Assembly (NCBI GenBank): GCA_964602845.1
Contig: CAZRSW010000003.1
Span: forward strand, 83,811 to 147,810
Source: CAZRSW01 sp964602845
GTDB taxonomy: Bacteria; Chloroflexota; Dehalococcoidia; Lucifugimonadales; UBA826
Length of the DNA: 64,000 nt
Direction of reading: 5' to 3'
Shown: piece after piece, positions 17,806 through 26,212 of the stretch
Numbering within the stretch: position 1 is the first letter of the stretch
How the letters are laid out: each line of letters opens with the position of its first letter
Program-made: the position numbers and the translations under genes
The notes under the pieces: generated by a model
Seen by the model: only the letters and a program-made list of their open reading frames with translations
Told to the model about the DNA's origin: nothing
Databases searched by the model: none

Positions 17806-18627
17806 TTGACCTTGGAAACCTCTGAATTTGTCACACTCTTTGAAGCGGTTGGGAAATATACGACCAACCTAAAGAAAAAGGATAAAACACCTCCCGTAGC
17901 AAGGGAACTCGACAAATTTGTCAAACATTTTCGAGGAGAAACTGCGCTCAGTTCTATCACACCTTCAAGGGTCGGTGATTATGCTGAAAGAGCAAGTAAG
18001 AATGGAACATCTGAAGATATGGTAGAAGGCCTACAGGCGGTCAGAAAATTCTTACTCTTCGCTTCCAAAGAAGAGTGGACTACCCTCAATCTTGCAACAC
18101 ATTTCCGTATTAAAAAGGTCCGATTGAACTCTCGCACTCGTGAAAAATCAACCTCGGCATACAGCGGCCAACAAATGACTCAGTTCGGTCATGATCAGTT
18201 GGTCGAGGAACGAAACAATCTCGTTTTGAATAGGACCACTATAAGCCAGGCAATTCATTCTGCAGCGTCAGATGGCGACGTGAGGGAAAATGCCCCTCTT
18301 GAAGCCGCACGAGAACAACAAGGCCGTGAGGAAGCAAGAATAAAAGAAATAGATGCCTTACTCAGAACTGCTATCATAGTCGATTCTTCTGGCAATGACG
18401 CTAAAATAGCTAGGGTCGGAGCGACGATTAGAATTGAGGAGGTCGGCAAAAAAAATAAGCGGACCACTTATACGCTAGTCAGTCCAACCGAAGCTAGTCC
18501 TACAGACGGGAAAATCTCAGATGCATCCCCACTAGGTAAATCCCTTATAGGAAAATCCGCTGGGTCTAAAGTGGATGTCAACACACCAAGTGGAAAAGCA
18601 TCTTTCAAAATAATCAGAGTGTCCTGA
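17806..18627 (+). CDS. GreA-like transcription cleavage factor with an N-terminal extra domain
   Basis: 273 residues. Residues ~122-193 form the GreA/GreB coiled coil with the conserved acidic tip DGDVRENAP (Asp156, Asp158, Glu161) and AAREQQG. Residues ~197-273 give the C-terminal RNA-polymerase-binding domain. GreA stimulates the RNA-cleavage activity of stalled RNA polymerase. Residues 1-115 are extra and resemble the helical SAM-like core-binding domain of tyrosine recombinases (LDKFVKHFRGETALSSITPS ... AVRKFLLFASK). Start is TTG at 17806 (AAAGGGAG 4 bp upstream) or TTG at 17812 (10 bp); both keep the reading. The gene lies alone, 128 bp before the FAD oxidase gene. Confidence 0.85.
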   Translation: MTLETSEFVTLFEAVGKYTTNLKKKDKTPPVARELDKFVKHFRGETALSSITPSRVGDYAERASKNGTSEDMVEGLQAVRKFLLFASKEEWTTLNLATHFRIKKVRLNSRTREKSTSAYSGQQMTQFGHDQLVEERNNLVLNRTTISQAIHSAASDGDVRENAPLEAAREQQGREEARIKEIDALLRTAIIVDSSGNDAKIARVGATIRIEEVGKKNKRTTYTLVSPTEASPTDGKISDASPLGKSLIGKSAGSKVDVNTPSGKASFKIIRVS

Positions 18628-18755
18628 AACGGCTCTGATTCTTTTGATAGGGTATATATATAGGCCTTTCGCTTCAACAACTCACCAACAAGCATCTCTA
18701 ATGATGCGCCGTGTTTGAGTCTCAAGACTCGAATCTCTTTCATAGGGGTATTGCA

Positions 18756-21668
18756 ATGTCAAGGCAAATATTCAGGTCAGATATGACAGATATCACCAAT
18801 GAATTGAATAAACGAGTCGATGGCGACGTTAGATTTGACAAAATGTCTAGGGCGCTCTGGAGCACAGACGCAAGTATCTATCAAATTGAGCCACTTGGAG
18901 TCGTTCTCCCTAAGCATGAAGACGATGTAATTTCGGTCATCGAGATTGCAAACAAATTCAACGTCCCTGTGCTACCTAGAGGCGGTGGAACCAGTCTTGC
19001 AGGCTCTACAATTGGTGAAGCAATTGTTATAGATTTCTCCCAATATATGAGGTCTTTAAAGGATATCAACATTGAAGAAAAGTGGGTTTCAACTCAGCCC
19101 GGCATCATACTAGACGAACTTAACGGACACCTGTCGCCAGAAGGTGTTCTGTTTGCGCCTGATCCAAGCACGAGCAATAGGGGAAATGTCGGTGGAGCAC
19201 TAGGCAATAACTCATGTGGGGCTCATTCAATTATGTGGGGCAAAACCGTTGACAATGTGATTGAAATAGATGCCATACTCTCCGACGGCAGCAAAACAAC
19301 TTTTCGACAGATTAATGGTGCAGCTCTGGAGTCCAAGATGCGTTTGTCAAGCCTTGAAGGTGACATCTACCGAAGCCTCTTCAAGATAGGGGAAGAAAAC
19401 AGAGATCTAATTTTAGAAAAATATCCTAAGATTCAAAGGAGAGTATCTGGCTACAATTTGGACGAATTTGTGAATGGCAATAGTTTTGACATGGCAAGGT
19501 TTGTAGTAGGCTCTGAAGGCACATTGATTACCATAACACAAGCGAAGTTAAAAGTAGTTTCTAAACCAAAGTTGAAGTGCTTGGCCGTACTGCACTGCAA
19601 TGACTTAACAGAATCAATGGAAGCAACAGTAGCATCAATAGAAATGAACCCCGCAGCCGTAGAACTAATAGGGAGTATGATCCTCAGGCAAGCTCAATCA
19701 AATTTATCATATTCTAGGCTAACAGATTTTATTCAAGGAACCCCTGAGGCGCTACTAGTTATCGAGTTGACCGGAAATTCAGGGAAAGAACTCGACGAGA
19801 AATATGCGAACCTCGAACGCCAAATTAAAAGGGGTGGCTGGGGATACACCATGCTCCGACTCGATAGTGAATCAGATCAACAGAAAGTATGGGATGTGAG
19901 AAAAGCTGGACTAGGCCTAATGATGAATGTGCCCGGTGACGCGAAACCATTACCTTTCGTCGAAGACACTGCCGTAGCACCCCATCTGCTACCTGACTTT
20001 GTAAAGAGGTTCGATGCCATTGTCACAAAACATGGAACAAAGGCCGGTTATTACGGTCATGCAAGTGTAGGATGTCTCCATATACGACCACTGATCAATC
20101 TGAAAAAGCAAGAAGACGTAGATAAAATGACCTCAATTGCTGAAGAGATAAGTGATCTAGTGTTGGAATTTGGGGGCGCACTGAGCGGTGAACATGGTGA
20201 CGGCCTGGTTAGAAGTGGATTCAACGAAAAAATGTTCGGGGCCGAATTATACAAAGCATTTAAAGAGGTTAAGAGTGCTTTCGATCCAAAAGGCATAATG
20301 AATCCGGGTAAGATAGTAAATGCTCCACCTATGACGGAAAACCTACGATACAGTCCGTCCTATTCAACCACTTTAACTTATAAGCAAGGATTTAAATTCG
20401 ATCAAGAGGGCAGCTATGCTAGCGCTATTGAAATGTGTAACGGTCAAGGAGCCTGCAAAAAAATAAGTGGTGGAACAATGTGTCCATCCTACATGGTCAC
20501 CAGGGATGAGGAACATTCAACCCGAGGTCGAGCCAATGCACTGAGAGCAACTATATCAGGATTGATACCCAACGATCAGGATACGAGCAAACGATTATAT
20601 GAGGTCATGGACTTGTGCCTAGAGTGTAAAGGCTGCAAGTCAGAATGTCCTTCCAATGTAGACATGGCAAAATTAAAGTATGAGTTTCTGTCAGGGTATC
20701 ACTCCGCAAATGGATACAAATTAAAAAACAGATTCTTCGGAAATACAGCCAGATTAAGTAAATTAGGCTCCTTCTTCGCTCCTATTTCAAACTGGATGAT
20801 CCAATCGTCGGCATCCAAGGACCTCATCGAAAAAACCATTGGTATTGATAAAAGAAGAGCGCTCCCTGAATTTGCCTCTCAAACTTTCAAACAATGGTTC
20901 AGATCAAGACCTCGTTCACAAAATGAGAAGGCCCGTCACGGCCAAAATGGCCAAGTAGTTTTATTCGCAGACACCACGACCAACTTCAACCATCCAGAGA
21001 TCGGTAAAGCAACTGTAAATTTGCTAGAAAAATTGGGTTACGAAGTGATCGTACCGGAAGTACGTTGTTGCGGTAGGCCTTTACTTTCAAACGGGATGCT
21101 AGAGGAGGCAAGAAAGAACGTCCAATATAACACAGATCTGATATTCCCATACATTGAATCTGGCTCCAAGCTTGTTGGGATAGAACCTAGTTGCACACTC
21201 GGGTTCCGGGACGATTTCGGAGATCTCATAGGACAAAACCCTCGATCAAATGCCATAGCAGCCAACACTATGCTGGTTGAGGAATTTGTCCTATACTCTT
21301 CCGAAAAAAACGGGGACATCCAGTTTTCGAACCCACCACAGAATGAGCGGATCATGCTACATGGGCACTGTCACCAAAAATCCTTGGTGGGAACGGACCC
21401 AGCGTTAACCGTTCTGGGTATGATACCCGGACTAGAATCATCTGAAATTCCTTCCGGATGCTGCGGCATGGCCGGATCTTTCGGGTTCGATGTGAACCAT
21501 TACGATATCTCCATGAAAATGGGCGAATTAAGCCTTTTCCCGACAATCAGAGAACAAGGTAATGATGCCACTATAGTCACAGAAGGAGTGTCCTGCCGGC
21601 AACAGATCAAGGATGGGACGGGCAGGTCTTCGAAACACTTGGTTGAGATTCTCTCCAAATACATATAG
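18756..21668 (+). CDS. fused FAD-linked oxidase / Fe-S oxidoreductase (GlcD-GlpC type)
   Basis: 970 residues. The first half is an FAD-binding-4 and FAD-oxidase C-terminal pair: PRGGGTSLAGSTIG, GNVGGALGNNSCGAHS, then YGHASVGCLHIRP and LSGEHGDGLVRSG. The second half is a ferredoxin-like segment with Cys motifs CKKISGGTMCP and CLECKGCKSECPS, followed by two CCG domains (RCCGRPLLSNGM; GHCHQK ... GCCGMAGSFG). This is the layout of D-lactate or glycolate-type dehydrogenases that pass electrons to the quinone pool, as one chain rather than separate subunits. The ATG at 18756 has AGGGG 7 bp upstream; an in-frame ATG at 18711 lacks that support. Confidence 0.9.
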   Translation: MSRQIFRSDMTDITNELNKRVDGDVRFDKMSRALWSTDASIYQIEPLGVVLPKHEDDVISVIEIANKFNVPVLPRGGGTSLAGSTIGEAIVIDFSQYMRSLKDINIEEKWVSTQPGIILDELNGHLSPEGVLFAPDPSTSNRGNVGGALGNNSCGAHSIMWGKTVDNVIEIDAILSDGSKTTFRQINGAALESKMRLSSLEGDIYRSLFKIGEENRDLILEKYPKIQRRVSGYNLDEFVNGNSFDMARFVVGSEGTLITITQAKLKVVSKPKLKCLAVLHCNDLTESMEATVASIEMNPAAVELIGSMILRQAQSNLSYSRLTDFIQGTPEALLVIELTGNSGKELDEKYANLERQIKRGGWGYTMLRLDSESDQQKVWDVRKAGLGLMMNVPGDAKPLPFVEDTAVAPHLLPDFVKRFDAIVTKHGTKAGYYGHASVGCLHIRPLINLKKQEDVDKMTSIAEEISDLVLEFGGALSGEHGDGLVRSGFNEKMFGAELYKAFKEVKSAFDPKGIMNPGKIVNAPPMTENLRYSPSYSTTLTYKQGFKFDQEGSYASAIEMCNGQGACKKISGGTMCPSYMVTRDEEHSTRGRANALRATISGLIPNDQDTSKRLYEVMDLCLECKGCKSECPSNVDMAKLKYEFLSGYHSANGYKLKNRFFGNTARLSKLGSFFAPISNWMIQSSASKDLIEKTIGIDKRRALPEFASQTFKQWFRSRPRSQNEKARHGQNGQVVLFADTTTNFNHPEIGKATVNLLEKLGYEVIVPEVRCCGRPLLSNGMLEEARKNVQYNTDLIFPYIESGSKLVGIEPSCTLGFRDDFGDLIGQNPRSNAIAANTMLVEEFVLYSSEKNGDIQFSNPPQNERIMLHGHCHQKSLVGTDPALTVLGMIPGLESSEIPSGCCGMAGSFGFDVNHYDISMKMGELSLFPTIREQGNDATIVTEGVSCRQQIKDGTGRSSKHLVEILSKYI

Positions 21669-21672
21669 TTCA

Positions 21673-21942
21673 TTAAACGGGACCCTGTGTAGGAATAAGA
21701 CGATCAATATTGATTGCTTTATTTCCTCTAGTGAATCTTACTTTCAAATTTTCGCCAATCATTAAAATTTCAAAGGTAGCGGAGTCTACCTGAACTTTTT
21801 CAGAAGACACATAGATGAAATGCCGCTCTTGATCGTCAACCTCTTTGACCTCAAGCAGGCCCTCAATAGTCTTGTAAGGCGGGCAACAATCCAGACACTC
21901 AGAGACAAACGATTTAACTCTTTCTGATATCTTTATACCCAT
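21673..21942 (-). CDS. small hypothetical protein
   Basis: 89 residues, not recognised. It has three Cys close together (CLDCC near residue 16-20) and a second half that looks like a small beta barrel (FEILMIGENLKVRFTRGNKA). It is convergent with the FAD oxidase, 4 bp past its stop, and fills the space to the next gene. Sequence composition looks protein-like on this strand. Function unknown. Confidence 0.5.
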   Translation of the reverse strand: MGIKISERVKSFVSECLDCCPPYKTIEGLLEVKEVDDQERHFIYVSSEKVQVDSATFEILMIGENLKVRFTRGNKAINIDRLIPTQGPV

Positions 21943-21954
21943 AGGGAACCTAAT

Positions 21955-22173
21955 CTATCCTAAACCATACGCATTAGTTAAACTTTTATCCACTAAATTC
22001 CTTATCCCATAAAGGATACTACGAATAGTAGTACAGGAAGATCCTCCTGATACCAACAAAATAACTCTAGTTTGGCCTTTATGTCCCCTGGCCAACCTGA
22101 TTTGCACTTCCAGGCTAAAACCTACCATAATGACAGATGAGTCACTATGCTTATACCTGACTTGAACACCCAT
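21955..22173 (-). CDS. possible small hypothetical protein
   Basis: 72 residues from the ATG at 22173, which has AAGGA 3-4 bp upstream. The C-terminal part reads RVILLVSGGSSCTTIRSILY, which looks plausible, and the stop is 12 bp before the start of the next minus-strand gene, as in an operon. Nothing about the family is recognised. An in-frame ATG at 22209 would extend into the thrC promoter region. It may equally be chance. Confidence 0.3.
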   Translation of the reverse strand: MGVQVRYKHSDSSVIMVGFSLEVQIRLARGHKGQTRVILLVSGGSSCTTIRSILYGIRNLVDKSLTNAYGLG

Positions 22174-22179
22174 TTTTCC

Positions 22180-22209
22180 TTGACACTTAAAATAGTAGAT
22201 TGCTACCAT
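22180..22209 (+). promoter_or_regulatory. promoter of the threonine synthase cluster
   Basis: TTGACA (22180-22185), 18-bp spacer, TACCAT (22204-22209) with TG at 22201-22202 as an extended -10. This leaves a ~65-nt leader before the TTG start at 22282. Confidence 0.45.
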
Positions 22210-22281
22210 TGCTCCCCTGAAATAGATTATTGGATAATCGAGTCTACGAAGGGGTACAAATTTTTATTAAGGAGTTTATGT

Positions 22282-23529
22282 TTGCCACACGTGAAAAGCC
22301 TTCAATGTCGTGAATGTGAAAGTACCTATCCGGTAGAACCTCTGAACGCTTGCGAGTACTGCTTTGGTCCGTTGGAAGTAGCATACGATTATGAAGCGAT
22401 ATCCCAGTCAGTCAGCCGCGACAGCATTCAATCCGGCCCAGATAACATGTGGAGATATCACGACTTTCTACCTGTAGAAAGGGAGGCCGCCATTGACATC
22501 TCTACCGGATACACACCTTTGATACATGCTAAGAATCTCGGGAGATATCTCGGATTAAACAACTTATATATAAAAAATGATAGTGTAAATCCCACTTTCT
22601 CTTTTAAAGACCGTCCTGTATCCGTAACGACCACTAAAGCCTTAGAGTTTGAGTTTGAGGTCTTGGCCTGTGTATCAACAGGAAACTTGATGGGTTCAGT
22701 CGCTGCTCATGGTGCAAAAGCAGGAATGAAAACAATGGTATTCTATCCTTCTTATCTTGAACAAGCGAAAATAGACGGCGCAGCTGTTTATGGCCCCACA
22801 ATGGTTGCTGTCGATGGAACTTACGACGAAGCCAACCGTTTCTGCAGCGAGCTCGCAGATAATCACCGATGGGCATTCGTTAATATAAATATGCGCCCAT
22901 TTTACGCGGAAGGCAGTAAAACCCTTGGCTATGAAGTAGCGGAACAATTGGGTTGGAAAGCACCCGACCATTGCATAGTACCAGGGGCTTCAGGGGAATT
23001 ACATACAAAAATTTGGAAGGGATTCCAAGAATTCCACGGAGCTGGCCTCATTGAGAGATCTCGAACAAAGATGCACTTAGCCCAAGCAGAGGGTTGTTCA
23101 CCAATCGTAGAAGCCTATAATATGGGAAGTAATCAAGTACGACCCGTCAAACCTAACACTATTGCCAAATCCTTAGCGATAGGTAACCCAGCAGCCGGAA
23201 CATATTCTCTGAACGTCTTGAGAGAAACGTCGGGAACCGCGGTGTCCGCGTACGAGGATACTATCATTGCAGGTATCAAGTTACTAGCCGAGACCGAAGG
23301 AATATTCACAGAGACCGCTGGCGGGGTAGTCATATCTAGCCTGAAAAAACTAGTCAAAATGGGCCATATCGGGAAAGATGAAGTAACAGTTGCCTTTATA
23401 ACTGGCAATGGACTTAAAACTATGGAGGCTATGGGTAACTTCGTGAATCCGATCAAAACACCGCCAGACTACGAGGCTTTTCAAGAATCACTGTCGACCC
23501 AATCTAATGGCACCTCGGAGATAAAATAA
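22282..23529 (+). CDS. thrC: threonine synthase
   Basis: 415 residues of the PLP fold-type II family. An N-terminal zinc ribbon (Cys9, Cys12, Cys24, Cys27) precedes the catalytic domain. The Schiff-base Lys is Lys109 in NPTFSFKDRP. CVSTGNLMGSVAAHG is the phosphate/PLP-side loop. It makes threonine from O-phosphohomoserine in the cytoplasm. The start is TTG at 22282, supported by AAGGAG 7 bp upstream; longer in-frame starts back to 22147 would include the promoter. The next gene's ATG overlaps its stop (TAATG), and a sulfur-carrier-like gene follows. That neighbourhood leaves open a substrate other than phosphohomoserine or a link with sulfur amino acids. Confidence 0.88.
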   Translation: MPHVKSLQCRECESTYPVEPLNACEYCFGPLEVAYDYEAISQSVSRDSIQSGPDNMWRYHDFLPVEREAAIDISTGYTPLIHAKNLGRYLGLNNLYIKNDSVNPTFSFKDRPVSVTTTKALEFEFEVLACVSTGNLMGSVAAHGAKAGMKTMVFYPSYLEQAKIDGAAVYGPTMVAVDGTYDEANRFCSELADNHRWAFVNINMRPFYAEGSKTLGYEVAEQLGWKAPDHCIVPGASGELHTKIWKGFQEFHGAGLIERSRTKMHLAQAEGCSPIVEAYNMGSNQVRPVKPNTIAKSLAIGNPAAGTYSLNVLRETSGTAVSAYEDTIIAGIKLLAETEGIFTETAGGVVISSLKKLVKMGHIGKDEVTVAFITGNGLKTMEAMGNFVNPIKTPPDYEAFQESLSTQSNGTSEIK

Positions 23530-23771
23530 TGTCAACCAAACGCATAAAATTTACGTTTCCACAAGACATGGTCAAGAGGCCAGTAATATATGAATTAAGT
23601 AAGAACTATCAGATCGTTACTAACATCCGGAGAGCTGATGTACGTGACGACATGGGCTGGGTAGTCCTTGAACTAGAGGGCCAAGAAGATGTGATCACCG
23701 AGGGCTTAAAATGGGTAGTTTCCACAGGGGTTAGAGTAGATCCTATAGCAGGAGATGTGATAGAGGGATAG
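23529..23771 (+). CDS. NIL-domain protein
   Basis: 80 residues that match the NIL domain (small ferredoxin-like fold, found at the C terminus of methionine ABC transporter ATPases and as a stand-alone protein): IKFTFPQDMVKRPVIYELSK and IRRADVRDDMGWVVLELEG. Stand-alone NIL proteins recur beside sulfur-carrier and homocysteine/methionine genes. It starts inside the stop codon of the threonine synthase gene, so the two are translationally coupled. Likely a small-molecule (amino acid) binding partner; this is inference. Confidence 0.75.
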   Translation: MSTKRIKFTFPQDMVKRPVIYELSKNYQIVTNIRRADVRDDMGWVVLELEGQEDVITEGLKWVVSTGVRVDPIAGDVIEG

Positions 23772-23822
23772 GATATAGTCACATAGTTCTGGGTTATATG
23801 GTAAATCAGGGAGTAGAAAATT

Positions 23823-24101
23823 ATGAGCGCAACGATACGAATTCCAACCCCTCTCCGAAAGGTTACAAATGGAGCGGATAAAATTACGGTTGAGAGTGGA
23901 TCCATAGTAGAAATTATAGAATCTCTGGACAAGGAATTTCCTGGAATTAAAGCTCGATTATGTGATGATAATGACGAACTAAGGAACTTTGTCAACATGT
24001 ACATAAATGGAGAAGATATCAGGTTCCTGGATGGTATGAAAAGCTCAGTCAGTTCTGGCGATGAGGTGAGCATAGTTCCCGCAGTAGCTGGCGGAAACTA
24101 G
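23823..24101 (+). CDS. MoaD/ThiS/CysO-like sulfur carrier protein
   Basis: 92 residues, ubiquitin-like, ending VSIVPAVAGGN. The Gly-Gly is followed by one Asn, so the protein would need trimming before its C-terminal glycine could be thiocarboxylated, unless Asn is tolerated. Related carriers with one extra residue, cut by a metalloprotease, are known for protein-thiocarboxylate-dependent homocysteine synthesis in Wolinella. In Mycobacterium CysO ends in GG and donates sulfur for cysteine. It follows the NIL gene by 51 bp. A role in sulfur amino acid synthesis is likely but not shown. Confidence 0.8.
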   Translation: MSATIRIPTPLRKVTNGADKITVESGSIVEIIESLDKEFPGIKARLCDDNDELRNFVNMYINGEDIRFLDGMKSSVSSGDEVSIVPAVAGGN

Positions 24102-24165
24102 GCAAGACCAGTCAGTTAATCTCTCCCTTTTTTAATTACTACCCTCAGTAGTAGCCAATCCAACT

Positions 24166-25275
24166 TTAGTGAACTGAGACACCGTACCTATGTAGGAATT
24201 CACTCCTAAAACTCGCGAACTCGTTACCTATTATTGCAACTCGCATGTTCTCCATCAAATTAATCAAGAACCTAAGATTGTGTATGGTTGCAAGTCTGTA
24301 AGCTGAATATTCCTTTGCCTTAAACAAATGATGCACATAGGCAACCGAAAATCTGGAACATGTGTAGCAATCACAACCTAAATCTAACGGACAATCTAGA
24401 GTTTTATTTCGAGCTGTTGTGATATTCATCCTCCCCTCACTAGTGTATATTGCCCCATTCCTAGCAATTCTAGTAGGTAATACACAATCAAACATGTCAA
24501 TACCCCTATAAACACACTCAACAAGATCCTCTGGGGCTCCTACGCCCATCAGGTATCTTGGTTTCTTATCAGAGAGCATCCGAGCTGTAGATCCGGCAAT
24601 CGAATACATTTCTTTCTTGGACTCTCCTACACTCAATCCTCCTATGGCATAGCCAGGGAGGTCGAACGAACTAAGTGCCTCCACAGACTGCTGTCGAAAC
24701 TCCGTAAAGATCCCTCCCTGGATGATCCCAAATAACTTTTGTCTATTGTCACTTTTTACGCTCAAACTTCTGTCCATCCATCTCTTGGTCCTGTGAACGG
24801 CAATCTCCACATCCAACTCACTCGCATTGTAGGGTGCACATTCATCTAATGGCATCATAATATCTGATCCTAAATCCTCTTGGATTTTTATAACAACTTC
24901 CGGAGTCAGATTATGAGAGCTTCCATCAATGTGGGATCGAAACAGAATACCGTCTTCACTTATACGACGTAGATGCCTCAAACTGAAACCTTGATATCCC
25001 CCGCTGTCCGTCAAAATAGATCGGTTCCACCCCATAAATCTATGCAACCCGCCTAACTTAGTAATCACGTCTACCCCAGGTCTTAGATAAAGGTGATATG
25101 CATTCCCTAACACCATATGAGAATTTAGAGAGACAAGATCATCACCATCTAGAGCCTTCACTGAGCCTTGAGTAGCTACAGGCATGAAAATTGGGGTGTC
25201 AAAAAGCCCTCTAGCGGTCTGAATTTTCCCAGCTCTAGCTTCTCCATCCTTTGCAACAATCCTGAAGAACACCAT
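24166..25275 (-). CDS. tgt: queuine tRNA-ribosyltransferase (tRNA-guanine transglycosylase)
   Basis: 369 residues with the TGT barrel: LTDSGGYQGFSL (Asp90), the MPLDEC block, GLSVGE, MGVGAPEDLV, FDCVLPTRIARNG, and the zinc site CDCYTCSRF with a His farther on (IHNL). It exchanges guanine-34 of tRNAs for Asn, Asp, His and Tyr for a queuine precursor. No queC, queD, queE or queF is in the window, so whether preQ1 is made or taken up is unknown. The SAFE-type permease lies 15 bp upstream on the same strand. Confidence 0.95.
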   Translation of the reverse strand: MVFFRIVAKDGEARAGKIQTARGLFDTPIFMPVATQGSVKALDGDDLVSLNSHMVLGNAYHLYLRPGVDVITKLGGLHRFMGWNRSILTDSGGYQGFSLRHLRRISEDGILFRSHIDGSSHNLTPEVVIKIQEDLGSDIMMPLDECAPYNASELDVEIAVHRTKRWMDRSLSVKSDNRQKLFGIIQGGIFTEFRQQSVEALSSFDLPGYAIGGLSVGESKKEMYSIAGSTARMLSDKKPRYLMGVGAPEDLVECVYRGIDMFDCVLPTRIARNGAIYTSEGRMNITTARNKTLDCPLDLGCDCYTCSRFSVAYVHHLFKAKEYSAYRLATIHNLRFLINLMENMRVAIIGNEFASFRSEFLHRYGVSVH

Positions 25276-25290
25276 AGCCTTTCCTTTCTC

Positions 25291-26181
25291 CTATAAGAAT
25301 GGTATGTCTGCCCAAATTCCTTGCGTCACTAACTGCAATCCAACAACAACTAAAACCAGCGCGAGAACTTTAGTGATCCACTTGGAATTTACAAACGTAG
25401 CGAGGCGAACACCAAGCTGACTCCCTATTATTAATCCCGCACCAGACCATACCAACACCGGATACCATTCAACATTCCCCCGTAGAATATGAATGGCCCC
25501 ACCGAAGGAAGCATAGATAGATAATGCAAATATGGAGGTTGCTGCTGCTACTGTGACCGGAAATCCAAACCACGAAATTAAGAGTGGAGTCCGTATAAAT
25601 CCCCCCCCTGTACCAAAAAAACTAGACATAAATCCCAGAACGACATTAAAACTGGTTGCCAGATAAATATTGAAACTATAACGAAAGCTATCACCTCTCC
25701 TGGATTTAAAAGATCTCTCAGCTACCAAACGGTTCCAAGGTCTATTTCCATGGCTATTAGCACCGTTCTTAACTTTAACTAGTTCATTTTCACGAACTAA
25801 TTCCGTAACTTCGCCCGGTCTCAGAATCAGTAAAGCTGCGAGTAGTAATAACAGTACACCTAGAAGCAATTTAAACAGAATATCGGGAGTGGTTGTTATG
25901 AAAAATGGTGCTATCACCGAACCCGGTATAGCAGCGATCGCAAACCAATACCCACTCTTAACATCCACTAAACCTGCCCTACAATATCCAATTGCCCCTG
26001 AAATACTATTAATTGCTACCAAAGTTAATGAAGTACCTGCAGCAGACGCACCATTAAGGCCAAAAACTATTAGCAACACTGGGGTGAGTACTGTACCGCC
26101 ACCTACCCCAACAACCGTCCCATAAACCCCAGTAAAAATCCCCAGTAGCAAGTAAGGTATAAGATCAAGAATTAAATCCAT
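25291..26181 (-). CDS. TauE/SafE-family membrane permease
   Basis: 296 residues with about eight hydrophobic segments in two halves. Each half starts with a Gly-rich loop, GVVGGGGTVLTPVLLIVFG-like (GTVVGVGGGTVLTP) and FFGTGGGFIRTPLLISWFG. That is the internally duplicated TauE/SafE (DUF81) pattern. The family exports sulfite, sulfoacetate or related anions, or imports small acids. The hydrophilic middle (residues ~125-165) is longer than usual. Same strand as tgt, 15 bp upstream; substrate unknown. Confidence 0.88.
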   Translation of the reverse strand: MDLILDLIPYLLLGIFTGVYGTVVGVGGGTVLTPVLLIVFGLNGASAAGTSLTLVAINSISGAIGYCRAGLVDVKSGYWFAIAAIPGSVIAPFFITTTPDILFKLLLGVLLLLLAALLILRPGEVTELVRENELVKVKNGANSHGNRPWNRLVAERSFKSRRGDSFRYSFNIYLATSFNVVLGFMSSFFGTGGGFIRTPLLISWFGFPVTVAAATSIFALSIYASFGGAIHILRGNVEWYPVLVWSGAGLIIGSQLGVRLATFVNSKWITKVLALVLVVVGLQLVTQGIWADIPFL

Positions 26182-26212
26182 TCGGTCACCGCTGTTGCTT
26201 CATAAGTGACAG

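Noticed and set aside
18468..18743. Minus-strand frame of 91 codons across the end of the GreA-like gene.
   Set aside because: Mostly antisense to a gene with clear domains and no support of its own.
23609..24073. Minus-strand open frame of 154 codons opposite the NIL and sulfur-carrier genes.
   Set aside because: Both plus-strand genes have recognised family features, including the Gly-Gly end; the minus frame matches nothing.
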